The translations under genes and the position numbers were made by a program. The notes below the pieces were generated by a model. It made no database searches. It saw nothing but the letters and a program-made list of their open reading frames with translations, and was not told the DNA's origin. From positions 17,199 through 81,198 of the forward strand of contig CAYXDO010000029.1 of assembly GCA_964463485.1 (NCBI GenBank): DNA of 64,000 nucleotides. Direction: 5' to 3'. Below, in pieces: positions 1 through 7,802 of this stretch (position 1 is its first letter; each line of letters opens with the position of its first letter). The DNA comes from CAYXDO01 sp964463485 (GTDB taxonomy: Bacteria > Myxococcota > Kuafuiibacteriia > Kuafuiibacteriales > Kuafuiibacteriaceae).

Positions 1-441
1 CGATGCGACGGAATTCCCGCGGGCCTGTATCACTACGACCCCCTCCAGCATGCCCTGACCTTGGTCAAAGAACCAGGCCCGGACACCGCCACACTCACGA
101 GCCTCAACAGCGGCGTCGCCCTGCTCAACGAGACTCCCCAAGTCGTCTTCACGATCACCGCTCGGTTCTCCAGGGCGCAGATCAAATATGCCTCCGTCGC
201 CTACGCGAGCATCCTCAAGGATCTCGGTGCGCTCTATCAGACCATGTACCTCGTAGCCGAGGCCATGAGTCTGGCGCCGGTCGCTCTGGGCAGCGGCTTC
301 CCAGACGTCTTCGCCAAAGCCACCGGGCTGCCATTCCTCGAAGAGAGCTCGGTTGGTGAGTTCCTCCTCGGCTCGCGGCAACAGCAACCGCCGCTAACCA
401 CCGTGGCCAGGGAAGGCGAGTCCAAAGCACCGGCGTGCTGA
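1..441 (+). CDS. SagB-type dehydrogenase (nitroreductase fold), C-terminal part, cut by window edge
   Basis: The frame is open from base 1 to the TGA at 439-441 and encodes the last 146 residues. It reads GLYHYDPLQHALTLV, then ARFSRAQIKYASVAYASIL, LGALYQTMYLVAEAM and SSVGEFLLGSR. These match in order the C-terminal half of the full-length SagB-type enzyme at 8618-10087 (GAYHYNPMDHTLERL, IGALYQTMYLVAESMGLAG, TSIGEFLLGSG). Known members are FMN-dependent oxidases that turn azolines into azoles in TOMM peptides. The two copies are clearly divergent, so this is a paralogue and not a recent duplicate. The 5' part lies outside the window. The tail after GEFLLGS is followed at once by a response-regulator remnant, so the downstream flank has been rearranged. 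Family assignment is firm; role in the main cluster is inferred. Confidence 0.8.
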   Translation, partial: RCDGIPAGLYHYDPLQHALTLVKEPGPDTATLTSLNSGVALLNETPQVVFTITARFSRAQIKYASVAYASILKDLGALYQTMYLVAEAMSLAPVALGSGFPDVFAKATGLPFLEESSVGEFLLGSRQQQPPLTTVAREGESKAPAC

Positions 442-749
442 GTACGTCCATGCCGCGGCATTGCCCCATCAGCGCAGAGACGGCGATCAGCTCACTGAAC
501 GACAAAGTCTTCGACCTCGTGTTGACGGATTTACGGATGCCCGGAGTGGGTGGCATGAGTCTGCTGACTCATCTCGCCCGCGACTGGCCGCCGCTGCCGG
601 TCATCGTCATCTCCCGGCGTTCGAACGGCTTGGTGACGAAATCCGCCGCGCCTTTCCGCATGGCCTCCACGGCCACGGGAACACTCGCGTGCGCGGTGAT
701 GATCCTCGCGAAGGTCGGTCGGGTCTTGGGGCTCCGGAGCTCCGATTGA
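435..749 (+). pseudogene. Response-regulator receiver remnant with internal inversion
   Basis: On the plus strand, residues encoded from about 477 to 611 read as the middle of a receiver domain (AISSLNDKVFDLVLTDLRMP, then LPVIVI). They include the phospho-acceptor-type Asp of LTDLRMP. The expected continuation is absent on this strand. It is found on the minus strand over about 612-700: ITAHASVPVAVEAM, then KGAADFVTKPFERRE with the conserved Lys. Past about 700 the plus strand resumes with ILAKVGRVLGLRSSD and a stop, which is a sensible receiver end. Turning the roughly 90-bp segment around restores a continuous domain. The N-terminal third (the acidic VVDD region) is missing and replaced by the end of the upstream dehydrogenase gene. 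So the gene is both truncated and inverted, and not functional as it stands. Confidence 0.7.
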
Positions 750-2263
750 TTCCCGGAACCCCCGAGCTGCGCGATTGGCTCGGCTATGTCCTCACCGGGC
801 TCGCCGCTGCAGGTACTCTCGGACTGGCCGTCCTCGCCTCCACCAGGGCGAAATCGAGCGTGCTCGCGCCGCCTGTCGCGCTGCTGTGCCTGGATCTCTG
901 TGTCTTCAACGCTTCGGATCTGGCTTTCAAGCTCACCGGTGGCGCGACTTGGGGTTGGATCGACACCATCGGTTCGTCCCTCACCGTCCCTCTCACCGCT
1001 GAGTTCGTGCTTGCGTTCGTGGGGGAGCGAGCCGTGAGGAGGCGACTCAGAGCGGTCATCTGGCTTTGGTTCGGAACCCTGGCCGTGAGTTGCCTGATTC
1101 CGATCTTCGATCGCCGCGCTTCGGTGTTCCATGATTCGGGGCTCTGGGCTGTCGCCGTACTCCTCGGCACCGTCCCCGTCGTCGCGCACCTCGCAGCACT
1201 GTTGCTGCGACATCGGCGCGGGAACGGTGAAGCGGAGGCGCAACGAGCGACCTGGGTCCTCGGAGCCATGGGCATCGCAACTCTGCTGGGTTCTACGGAC
1301 CTCCTCGCGAGCGCCGGACTGCCTGTGCCCCGCATGGCCAACCTGGGAATGCTCGCCGGAAGTCTCGTATTGGCCGACGTCGCGCTCCGCGGACGCCTCC
1401 TCGGCGATCTCGCACCCGCTGACGCGGCCAAACCGATGGCCCTCGCGGCGAGCTCCATAGGCGCGTACCTCGCCGTAGTTCCCAGAGTTGCCGAGCACGT
1501 CGGCGCGCTCGTGTTCGCAACCGTCGTGCTGATTCTCGGCCTGGTTGCGGGTCTGCAGCGAATTCTACGATCCCGCGCAGAACGAGCCGAGCGCTCGCGT
1601 ACCCTCGCCTTCATGGGTCGTATGTCCGACCAACTCGCTCACGACCTCAAGAATCCAATCGCCGCGATCAAAGGAGCGGCCCAGGTCCTCGTCGAGGAGG
1701 TCGCCCGAAGACGTGCCCCCGACGCTTCCCGGCCGCTCCTCGAGCTGATCATCGATCAAGCCGATCGCTTGGACCGAGTGGCCAACACTTACCGCCGCCT
1801 TGGTCGGCTCGAGCTCGAGCTCGAGACCCTCGACCTCTGCCAACTCATCAGGAACACCCTCGTCCCCATATCCGAAGCCTCGGCGCGCCCTGGGGTTCGA
1901 GCCTCGTTCGACCTCCCTCCTTCCGCCATCGTGGAAGCCGATCGAGACTTACTCTCCGCCGCCCTCGAGAACGTGCTGAGAAATGCGCTCGAAGCGATCG
2001 CCGAACATGGAGAGGTGAAGATCACCGTCCGCGTCGAACCGACGGGGACCATCGTCGAAATCGAGGATACCGGGATCGGGATGGACGCACGACAGCAGGC
2101 CCAAGCCTTCGATGAGTTCTTCACCACCAAGGCCGGGGGAAGCGGACTTGGCCTCGGCCTGGCCCGCCGTGTGATCGCCGCCCATCACGGAGCCATCTCG
2201 CTCGACTCGAGGCCATCGAAAGGCACGAGAGTGCGAGTACGCCTCCCGACGAAGCAAGAGTGA
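746..2263 (+). CDS. Membrane-bound sensor histidine kinase
   Basis: The protein has 505 residues from a TTG at 746, chosen because GGAG lies 6 bases upstream; earlier in-frame sequence overlaps the receiver remnant and looks non-coding. The N-terminal ~270 residues are strongly hydrophobic with several membrane-spanning stretches and no recognisable PAS domain. The dimerisation box is MGRMSDQLAHDLKNPIAAIK with phospho-acceptor His at about residue 299. The N box (ENVLRNALEAI), G1 box (EDTGIGMD) and G2 region (GGSGLGLGLARRVI) follow, so the ATPase domain is complete. It should autophosphorylate and pass phosphate to a response regulator. The receiver remnant directly upstream suggests it once had an adjacent partner. 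The intact NtrC-type regulator at 3607-4923 is the best current candidate. The ligand is unknown. Confidence 0.85.
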   Translation: MIPGTPELRDWLGYVLTGLAAAGTLGLAVLASTRAKSSVLAPPVALLCLDLCVFNASDLAFKLTGGATWGWIDTIGSSLTVPLTAEFVLAFVGERAVRRRLRAVIWLWFGTLAVSCLIPIFDRRASVFHDSGLWAVAVLLGTVPVVAHLAALLLRHRRGNGEAEAQRATWVLGAMGIATLLGSTDLLASAGLPVPRMANLGMLAGSLVLADVALRGRLLGDLAPADAAKPMALAASSIGAYLAVVPRVAEHVGALVFATVVLILGLVAGLQRILRSRAERAERSRTLAFMGRMSDQLAHDLKNPIAAIKGAAQVLVEEVARRRAPDASRPLLELIIDQADRLDRVANTYRRLGRLELELETLDLCQLIRNTLVPISEASARPGVRASFDLPPSAIVEADRDLLSAALENVLRNALEAIAEHGEVKITVRVEPTGTIVEIEDTGIGMDARQQAQAFDEFFTTKAGGSGLGLGLARRVIAAHHGAISLDSRPSKGTRVRVRLPTKQE

Positions 2264-2270
2264 GAGACGC

Positions 2271-2572
2271 TCAGCGCTCGTCGAACCAAACTCGGTGAGT
2301 CTCCCCGTCTTTGTACCTCGCACAGTCCGACCCGAGCAAAGTCACCACCTGCCGCGAGGCATCGTACTCGTATCCACCTTCGCACACGCCCGAACACGGC
2401 GTGAGCTCGACCCCGTCCATCATGGCGACGAGCGCGCCCGAGGAGCCTCCTCGACTGCTTCCGCGCCGGAGTACGGCTCGCACGCCAGACCGACCAGGGC
2501 GATCATGTGACTCCCTGGAGTCAGCCCTCGAATGCCCTCGCTCGTTTTGAACAGGGTGATCGACGAACTCAT
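2271..2572 (-). pseudogene. Small gene with probable frameshift
   Basis: A minus-strand ATG at 2572 is preceded by an AAGGAG ribosome site 6-7 bases away and lies 13 bases below the stop of the 2586-3299 gene, so translation surely begins here. This frame gives only 50 residues (MSSSITLFKTSEGIRGLTPG ... then a stop at 2420). A second frame over the same DNA stays open to 2271 and gives VELTPCSGVCEGGYEYDASR, TLLGSDCARYKDGETH and a stop. The latter has the paired-Cys, Gly-Gly-Tyr look of the ends of myxobacterial secreted proteins. A one-base indel between about 2420 and 2483 would join them into one protein of about 100 residues. Alternatively these are two overlapping small genes. I cannot name a family. 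Confidence 0.4.
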
Positions 2573-2585
2573 GATTGTCTCCTTC

Positions 2586-3299
2586 TCAAACCGACCAGTT
2601 GAAGCCGATCAACAGACCCATACGATGATTTCCGTCTTTATCCGGGATGAAGAACGCGTGGATGGGCGCGCGCAAGGCACCGAACCTCGGCATCCACCCG
2701 CCCGCGATCACCATATGCGCGGGATTTTCGCGCGCTGGTGAAAGGTTGACTCCGGCTCCGAGCTGAAACGATGCGTCGAGCTCGGCCCCCAGAATCAGGT
2801 TGAGACTGGGGAACACACGGCTCTGCTCGAGCCCGGCGACGAGCACGTTGCCGACCACGAGCATGTTGAGCCAGTCGTGTCCGATGATTCGTACCGCCGA
2901 CTCGTAGCCGATGAGAAACTGGTGGGGAGAGGCGATGTCGTACCGAGCGCGCAGGCTCTTGTGAGTTGCATCCCAAGGCAGCGGACGGTCGATGTTGGCG
3001 AGGTACAGATATCCCATGCGAAAGCCGTGCAAGAACCTCCGCTCGGTCTCCGGAATCTCGGATTCCTGCTCCAACTGCTCGATCTCTGCTTCGAGCTCGG
3101 CATTCTTCTTTCGCTCGGCGAGCGCGCGCTTTCTGGCTTCGAGCAGGGCACGAAGCTGCCGAGTCTCTTCGGATAACTCGCGAAGCTCCTGGGTTCCTGT
3201 CGTGTGTTCTTCCTTCTCGGTGGGCCCGTCAGACTGCGCGCGGCCCGCGACCGGCGCCCACGGGGCGAGTGTTGCGATGAGGATGACGAGTTGCTTCAC
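2586..3299 (-). CDS. Exported protein with coiled coil and outer-membrane-like C-terminal region
   Basis: The start is a GTG at 3299, chosen because a classical signal peptide begins there (VKQLVILIATLAPWAPVAGR, then AQS); upstream residues are charged and out of place. The mature protein has a Glu/Lys/Arg/Leu-rich coiled coil at about residues 35-80 (RELSEETRQLRALLEARKR and onward). A C-terminal part follows with alternating polar and hydrophobic residues ending in MGLLIGFNWSV, as in small beta-barrel proteins. It heads a minus-strand unit with the small gene at 2271-2572, which starts 13 bases after its stop. No known family is recognised with confidence. Envelope location is inferred from the signal sequence and the barrel-like pattern. 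Confidence 0.6.
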   Translation of the reverse strand: MKQLVILIATLAPWAPVAGRAQSDGPTEKEEHTTGTQELRELSEETRQLRALLEARKRALAERKKNAELEAEIEQLEQESEIPETERRFLHGFRMGYLYLANIDRPLPWDATHKSLRARYDIASPHQFLIGYESAVRIIGHDWLNMLVVGNVLVAGLEQSRVFPSLNLILGAELDASFQLGAGVNLSPARENPAHMVIAGGWMPRFGALRAPIHAFFIPDKDGNHRMGLLIGFNWSV

Positions 3300-3606
3300 G
3301 AATCCTGGAAGAGCAGACTCCGTGCCAGGTCGACTCGCCAACACGGAAACTCACCCGCGAACGCGAGCAGCGCCCGCCGAGCGTGCACGGACGTGCCCGC
3401 CGTGTGCAACGTGCTGCACACTCGATAGGGAGCCGACCCATCGTGAGGCGCCTTGGCCCTCGAGAGTCAGCAGCGCGTGAATCGTCTGGCCATCGACCGA
3501 CGGTCCCATCTCGACGACTCGCTCGAAGACGCGAGGGTCAGGAGAAGCTCCACGCGCGCCAGATCAGCACAGCGTCTCGCAGTCTCAGGCGCTCGCTTCT
3601 TCCGTT
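3300..3606. other. Intergenic stretch without a supported gene
   Basis: About 300 bases separate the regulator's 3' end and the envelope-protein start. Short frames are open on both strands, as expected in GC-rich DNA, but none shows a start with a ribosome site or a recognisable domain. A minus-strand frame over about 3350-3540 reads smoothly (VDGQTIHALLTLEGQGASRW) and could be a gene remnant. I see no promoter or terminator I would defend. Confidence 0.4.
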
Positions 3607-4923
3607 TCACTCGATCGCGTGCTCTTTCAACTTGTTGTAGAGAGTTCGACGACTCACCCCGAGGATTCGAGCGGCGAGGCTCCGGTTGTTGCCCGCCCGT
3701 TGAAGCGCCTCCACGAGAGAGTCCCGCTCCGCCCGCAGTCGAGCGTCCACGAGCGAGCCCGAGACCCTCTCGACCGGACGAACGCCCTGACGGTCGAGCT
3801 CCCGCTCCACATCTCCGAGCGTGACGACGGGACCGTCGGACAAGACTACGAGGCGCTCCACGAAATTCTGAAGCTGTCGCACGTTCCCAGGCCACGGAAG
3901 CCCCAGCAACACTTGCACCGCCTCCTCGTCGATCGTCTCCCGCGGCAGGCCGTTGGCGCGCGCGAGCTCCCTGCAAAAATGAGTCGAAAGAGCGCGAATT
4001 TCGTCGCGACGCTCTCGAAGCGGCGGAATGACGAGAGGAATCACGTTGAGTCGATACAGGAGGTCCTCACGAAACGCGCCTTCGCTCACCATCGACTCCA
4101 AGTCTCGATGGGTCGCAGCGACGATTCGAACGTCCACGCGCCGCGGACGGTTGCTGCCGAGCCGGTCCACCTCTCGGTCCTGAAGGACCCTCAGCAACTT
4201 CACCTGAAATGCCGCGGTGACGTCGCCGATCTCGTCGAGAAAGAGAGTCCCGCCCTCGGCAAGCTCGATCCGACCGGGCTTCGAAACGCTCGCGCCAGTG
4301 AACGCTCCCTTCTCGTACCCGAAGAGCTCGCTCTCGAGCAGCGAGTCCGGCAGCGCCGAGCAGTGGATCTTCACGAACGGAGCATCCCGACGCGGGCTGA
4401 GCTCGTGGATCTCTCGCGCCACTCGGTCCTTGCCAACGCCACTCTCTCCTCGAATGAGTACGGTCGAATGACCGCGCGCGGCCCTGCGGATCAGCTCCGC
4501 CACTTCCTTCATGACCGGAGCGGCGAATTCTGGCCCGGCAGGCGGCTCGGACCTCGCCTTGAGCAGGGATCGCTCGACCGTTCGAAGGAGCTCGTCGCGC
4601 TCGAACGGCTTGGAAAGAAAGTCGGCGGCCCCGGCCCGAATCGCCTCGACCGCCAAAGGGATGCTGCCGTGCGCTGTCAGCACGATCACCGGGAGATCGG
4701 GCGAGCGCGCCACGAGCTGCGAGAGCAGCTGCATTCCGTCCATGCCCGGCATTCGAAGGTCCGTAATCACCGAGTCGACCGCGCTACGCTGAGTCGCATC
4801 CAAAGCCGCCGCCCCGGAGCTGACCTCGGTCACCTCGTAGCCCGCTTGACGGAGCAACGCCCCGAGCGTGACTCGAATGGCCGAGTCGTCGTCCACGACG
4901 AGCACATGAGCCGACCGATCCAT
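3607..4923 (-). CDS. NtrC-family sigma54-dependent response regulator
   Basis: The protein has 438 residues from the ATG at 4923, where MDRSAHVLVVDDDSA gives a normal receiver start; in-frame codons farther upstream are part of a duplicated region and rejected. The receiver is residues 1-115 with acidic pair D11-D12, phospho-acceptor D55 (ITDLRMPG) and K105 (SKPFERDEL). The AAA+ domain has Walker A at about 159-166 (GESGVGKD), the sigma54-contact loop GAFTGA at 206-211 and Walker B in GTLFLDEIGD. The C-terminus is a Fis-type helix-turn-helix (NRSLAARILGVSRRTLYNKL). It should activate sigma54 promoters on phosphorylation. The histidine kinase at 746-2263 is a likely partner. Targets are unknown; the nearby RiPP genes are a reasonable guess. 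Confidence 0.93.
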   Translation of the reverse strand: MDRSAHVLVVDDDSAIRVTLGALLRQAGYEVTEVSSGAAALDATQRSAVDSVITDLRMPGMDGMQLLSQLVARSPDLPVIVLTAHGSIPLAVEAIRAGAADFLSKPFERDELLRTVERSLLKARSEPPAGPEFAAPVMKEVAELIRRAARGHSTVLIRGESGVGKDRVAREIHELSPRRDAPFVKIHCSALPDSLLESELFGYEKGAFTGASVSKPGRIELAEGGTLFLDEIGDVTAAFQVKLLRVLQDREVDRLGSNRPRRVDVRIVAATHRDLESMVSEGAFREDLLYRLNVIPLVIPPLRERRDEIRALSTHFCRELARANGLPRETIDEEAVQVLLGLPWPGNVRQLQNFVERLVVLSDGPVVTLGDVERELDRQGVRPVERVSGSLVDARLRAERDSLVEALQRAGNNRSLAARILGVSRRTLYNKLKEHAIE

Positions 4924-5122
4924 CACCCGCGCCGAGGCTACGAGCGTCGCGTCGCGACTGCAAGGGACCCCGCAAATTGCCACTTGCGTACCACCTGACC
5001 GAAGGCCGAACCTGGGTTTCCTCATGGACCCGGCCTCGCCCAAGCCGTGCGTCATCCACGACGAGCACATGAGCCGACCGTCGCGTCGCGACTGCAAGAG
5101 ACCCCGCAGATTGTCACTTGCG
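4892..5122. repeat. Imperfect direct duplication of the regulator's 5' end and upstream DNA
   Basis: Bases 4892-4917 recur exactly at 5055-5080 (26 bp). Bases 4947-4988 recur at 5081-5122 with three mismatches in 42. The second copy lacks the 29 bases 4918-4946, which include the regulator's start codon. Read on the minus strand, the second copy still encodes RSAHVLVVD, the receiver's opening. Similarity seems to fade on into the next ~25 bases. This is a relic of a tandem duplication, not a functional second gene. Confidence 0.85.
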
Positions 5123-5156
5123 ACCGGCCGACCGAGGCCCGAACCTAAGCTCCGCC

Positions 5157-5399
5157 ATGGACCAAGCCGAGGCCCTCGCCAAGATCAAGACGACCGTCGC
5201 CGAGACGATCCGGACGCTCGTGGAAATTCAGGCAACCAAAGGAAGGCACCCCGCGAACGAGCCCGAGATCAGCCAAGCCGTCGTCGCGGGCGTGCTGAGT
5301 CCCGACGTGGATTCCGAGGACGAGCTTGCGAGCTTGGTCGCGGCCATCGAGACTCTCTGCGAAATGGCCATCGTGGCAAATCTTCCAGATCCGACCTGA
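5157..5399 (+). CDS. Hypothetical protein, 80 residues
   Basis: The ATG at 5157 opens MDQAEALAKIKTTVAETIRT; an upstream in-frame ATG at 5118 falls inside the duplicated DNA and is rejected. The protein is acidic and predicted helical (TLVEIQATKGRHPANEPEIS, then AVVAGVLSPDVDSEDELASL). It has no signal peptide, membrane segment or recognised motif. It is divergent from the NtrC regulator and convergent with the radical SAM gene, whose stop lies 17 bases away. The composition and amphipathic pattern look like a real protein, but no function can be proposed. Confidence 0.55.
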   Translation: MDQAEALAKIKTTVAETIRTLVEIQATKGRHPANEPEISQAVVAGVLSPDVDSEDELASLVAAIETLCEMAIVANLPDPT

Positions 5400-5415
5400 A
5401 AGAGGCCACGTTCGC

Positions 5416-7104
5416 TCACCGACTCGGCGAGAACTGTAGGCCCACTGACTCCCGGAGCTCGCTGAAAGAGTCGGGCCGATCGTCCAGCACCGCCCGACTC
5501 AGCCCGTGGTAGAACCGGAGCGCCCGATCTCGCCCCAACTGTTGAAAAAGGGTCAACCCATCGTCCAGGGTTCGAGGGTAGAAGAGCTCCTCCGACACTG
5601 CTCGGATCCGTCCCGAGTACACGTCTTCGACCACGCCAGAAACCAAATCCACGGCGTCCTGAAGGTCCATTCCGCGATGAGTCCAATAGGACCCCCACGG
5701 AACCGTCAGGGGCGCCCGAAACGCGCTGTTCCGCCACATCGTCACCGGTTTGGTCGACGGATGCTCCGGCCGAATGGCAAACTTCTCGATCCGATCTGGG
5801 CGCATGATCGGGACGCTCGAGTCGTCTGCAAAATCGGGGAACCAAGGGACGACCGAAATCGCAAAGGGTGGATTCTCTTTGAGCAGTGTCCGCGTCGACT
5901 CGAACATCTCGGGCGTCTCTCCAGGGAACCCGGCGATGAATAGCCCGAAAGTCAGGAGACCCACTTGGTGACAGTTCTCGATGGCCCTCGCGCTCTCCTC
6001 CACGGTGCACTTCTTGTTCATGTAGTCGAGGACCTCCTGAGATCCCGACTCGAACCCGACGTACACGTACTCACACCCAGCCTCTCGCATGCGGGCCGCG
6101 AACTCGCGGTCGGCGAGGTCGTTCGGCCGAGCATAGCAGCCCCAGCGGATCTTCTGATTCAACCCCGAGTCGACCATCCGGTCGCAAAGCTCGAGCAACC
6201 GCGCTGGCGGGACGGTGAACAGCGAGTCGAGACAAAGCACGTCTCGAACGCCCATCTCCGCGTGAAGCGCCGTCCAATCTCGGTGAATGGTCTCCGCGCT
6301 CTTCGTTCTGAATTTTGTATTCCCCATCAGGAATGGATAGTCACAAAACTCACATCGGTAGGGGCACCCGCGCGTGCTCTCGTAAATGACTCTGCCGCCC
6401 CACTCCCGAGCCATGGTTCGAAAATCGGGAAGCGGCAATGAGTCCAAGTCGACGTACGTGCGCGGCACCGACGAAGACCGAAGCTCCGAGCCCAGCCGAA
6501 AAGTCAGACCGGGGATAGACGACAAGTCGACGTCGTCCCCCGTCGCGTGGCGCAGCAACGTGGCAAACCGGCCCTCTGCTTCCGACTTGAGCAGGTACGA
6601 GAACGGCGTGCTCGCGAGGTCTCGATCCTTGAGCTTGTAGGCTCCAGGCCCACCGACGAAAAGCTTGATACGCTCGGGGACTCTGAGCGCCCTCAAGATC
6701 GGTCCGACGAGCATCGCCGGGATGTACGTCGTACTCACCGCGACGAATTCCACCTCGTCGAAAATCCGCTTGTCGATGAGCTGCCATCGGTTGTCGAGGA
6801 CTCGGTCCAACGAAACGATCTTCGACGTGAAGCCTAGGTCCTTGGCTTCTCGTTCGAGGATCAGCTCGGCGAGCCCGGTCACCGAATCCTGAGACGCCCG
6901 GTGCTGAAGAATGGGTGACTTCTTGAACGGAAAATAGGCTCGCTCGAGCTCGAACCAGTACGCCCCCTCCTCATCGGACCCCGCGTCCAAATGTCGCTCC
7001 CCGCCAACTTTGGCGAGGAAGGCCGCGAGCTTCGACTCCTGGAGCTGGAGGACCGTGCGGTGGGGACTGTACGTCCCCCCAATGATGAGGAGGTTCTTCG
7101 TCAC
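5416..7104 (-). CDS. Radical SAM enzyme with cobalamin-binding-type N-terminal domain
   Basis: The protein has 562 residues from a GTG at 7104, with GAGG about 7 bases upstream. The N-terminal ~200 residues have the alternating beta-alpha look of a B12-binding domain (VEFVAVSTTYIPAMLVGPIL, then KLFVGGPGAY). The radical SAM core follows, with the iron-sulfur ligands C247, C251 and C254 in RGCPYRCEFCDYP, and GFESGSQEVLDYMNKK and GFIAG-like FGLFIAGFPGETPEM later. Such enzymes perform difficult C-methylations or other radical steps, including in RiPP tailoring. It starts 9 bases after the stop of the 7114-7635 gene, so the two are probably co-transcribed. Location next to YcaO/SagB genes supports a role in peptide tailoring; the reaction cannot be read from sequence. 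Confidence 0.85.
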   Translation of the reverse strand: MTKNLLIIGGTYSPHRTVLQLQESKLAAFLAKVGGERHLDAGSDEEGAYWFELERAYFPFKKSPILQHRASQDSVTGLAELILEREAKDLGFTSKIVSLDRVLDNRWQLIDKRIFDEVEFVAVSTTYIPAMLVGPILRALRVPERIKLFVGGPGAYKLKDRDLASTPFSYLLKSEAEGRFATLLRHATGDDVDLSSIPGLTFRLGSELRSSSVPRTYVDLDSLPLPDFRTMAREWGGRVIYESTRGCPYRCEFCDYPFLMGNTKFRTKSAETIHRDWTALHAEMGVRDVLCLDSLFTVPPARLLELCDRMVDSGLNQKIRWGCYARPNDLADREFAARMREAGCEYVYVGFESGSQEVLDYMNKKCTVEESARAIENCHQVGLLTFGLFIAGFPGETPEMFESTRTLLKENPPFAISVVPWFPDFADDSSVPIMRPDRIEKFAIRPEHPSTKPVTMWRNSAFRAPLTVPWGSYWTHRGMDLQDAVDLVSGVVEDVYSGRIRAVSEELFYPRTLDDGLTLFQQLGRDRALRFYHGLSRAVLDDRPDSFSELRESVGLQFSPSR

Positions 7105-7113
7105 TCGCGTGCC

Positions 7114-7635
7114 TCAAAAGTAGAACTGAAAGCCGCCGTACACCGTCGCGCCGGACCCATACCCCGTCTCCGCAAACGAGCCCTGGCCGCCGACCTCCAT
7201 GAACGCGGCCATGCCGGGCGAAAGGAACGCCTCGATCCCGACCTCGCCGCCGACCCCGAAGCGCACGCCTTCTCCATCCGGAGCGCCCGTCGCGGGCACC
7301 AAGACGTGCACGCCACCGCCGCCATACACACGCAGGATGTTCAACACCGGACGACTTCCGCCGAGAAATCCAAGGCGACCGCCCACGTCGAGCCGATAAT
7401 TCGGACCGAACGTGTGCATGCTGATCGTCTTGGCCGTGAGCGCCCAGTGGTCCCCGAGCGGAAGGCGAAACCGAATCGCCTGCGAATACGCGCCGCCAGA
7501 GCTCCCGTTCTCGATCCCCATCGAGAATCCGGTGCCGCTCGGCTCCGTCCACGAAACCGGTTCGTCGGCGAACGCGACCGCTGGTGCGAGGACGAGGCTC
7601 GCAGTGAGAATCGTACCGAATTTTTTGTCGCTCAT
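7114..7635 (-). CDS. Predicted outer-membrane beta-barrel protein
   Basis: The ATG at 7635 has a strong GAGGAGG ribosome site just upstream. The product (173 residues) has a signal peptide (MSDKKFGTILTASLVLAPAV, cleavage after AFA). The rest is Gly-rich, with alternating hydrophobic residues and many aromatic girdle positions (FSMGIENGSSGGAYSQAIRF, YGGGGVHVLVP, ATVYGGFQFYF). A terminal Phe is the usual recognition residue for barrel insertion. Size fits an 8-stranded barrel. It is the first gene of a minus-strand pair with the radical SAM enzyme. A role in product release or self-protection is possible but unproven. Confidence 0.65.
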   Translation of the reverse strand: MSDKKFGTILTASLVLAPAVAFADEPVSWTEPSGTGFSMGIENGSSGGAYSQAIRFRLPLGDHWALTAKTISMHTFGPNYRLDVGGRLGFLGGSRPVLNILRVYGGGGVHVLVPATGAPDGEGVRFGVGGEVGIEAFLSPGMAAFMEVGGQGSFAETGYGSGATVYGGFQFYF

Positions 7636-7802
7636 TTGGCCTCCTCTAGGCGCGGCATCCTGGCACGCAATGATCCCGCGAACCAGAGGGGACCACGACA
7701 TTGTCCGAACTCACAAACACGAGCGCCGACTAACGGACTGCGCCACGCCGTTGGCGCTCACGAGCTCCGCTGAACGAGCGTGATCGTAGGACCTTGAATC
7801 GG

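Noticed and set aside
4924..5156. Sigma54 promoter upstream of the NtrC-type gene
   Set aside because: TGGCA and TTGCA elements exist but their spacing does not fit the -24/-12 rule.
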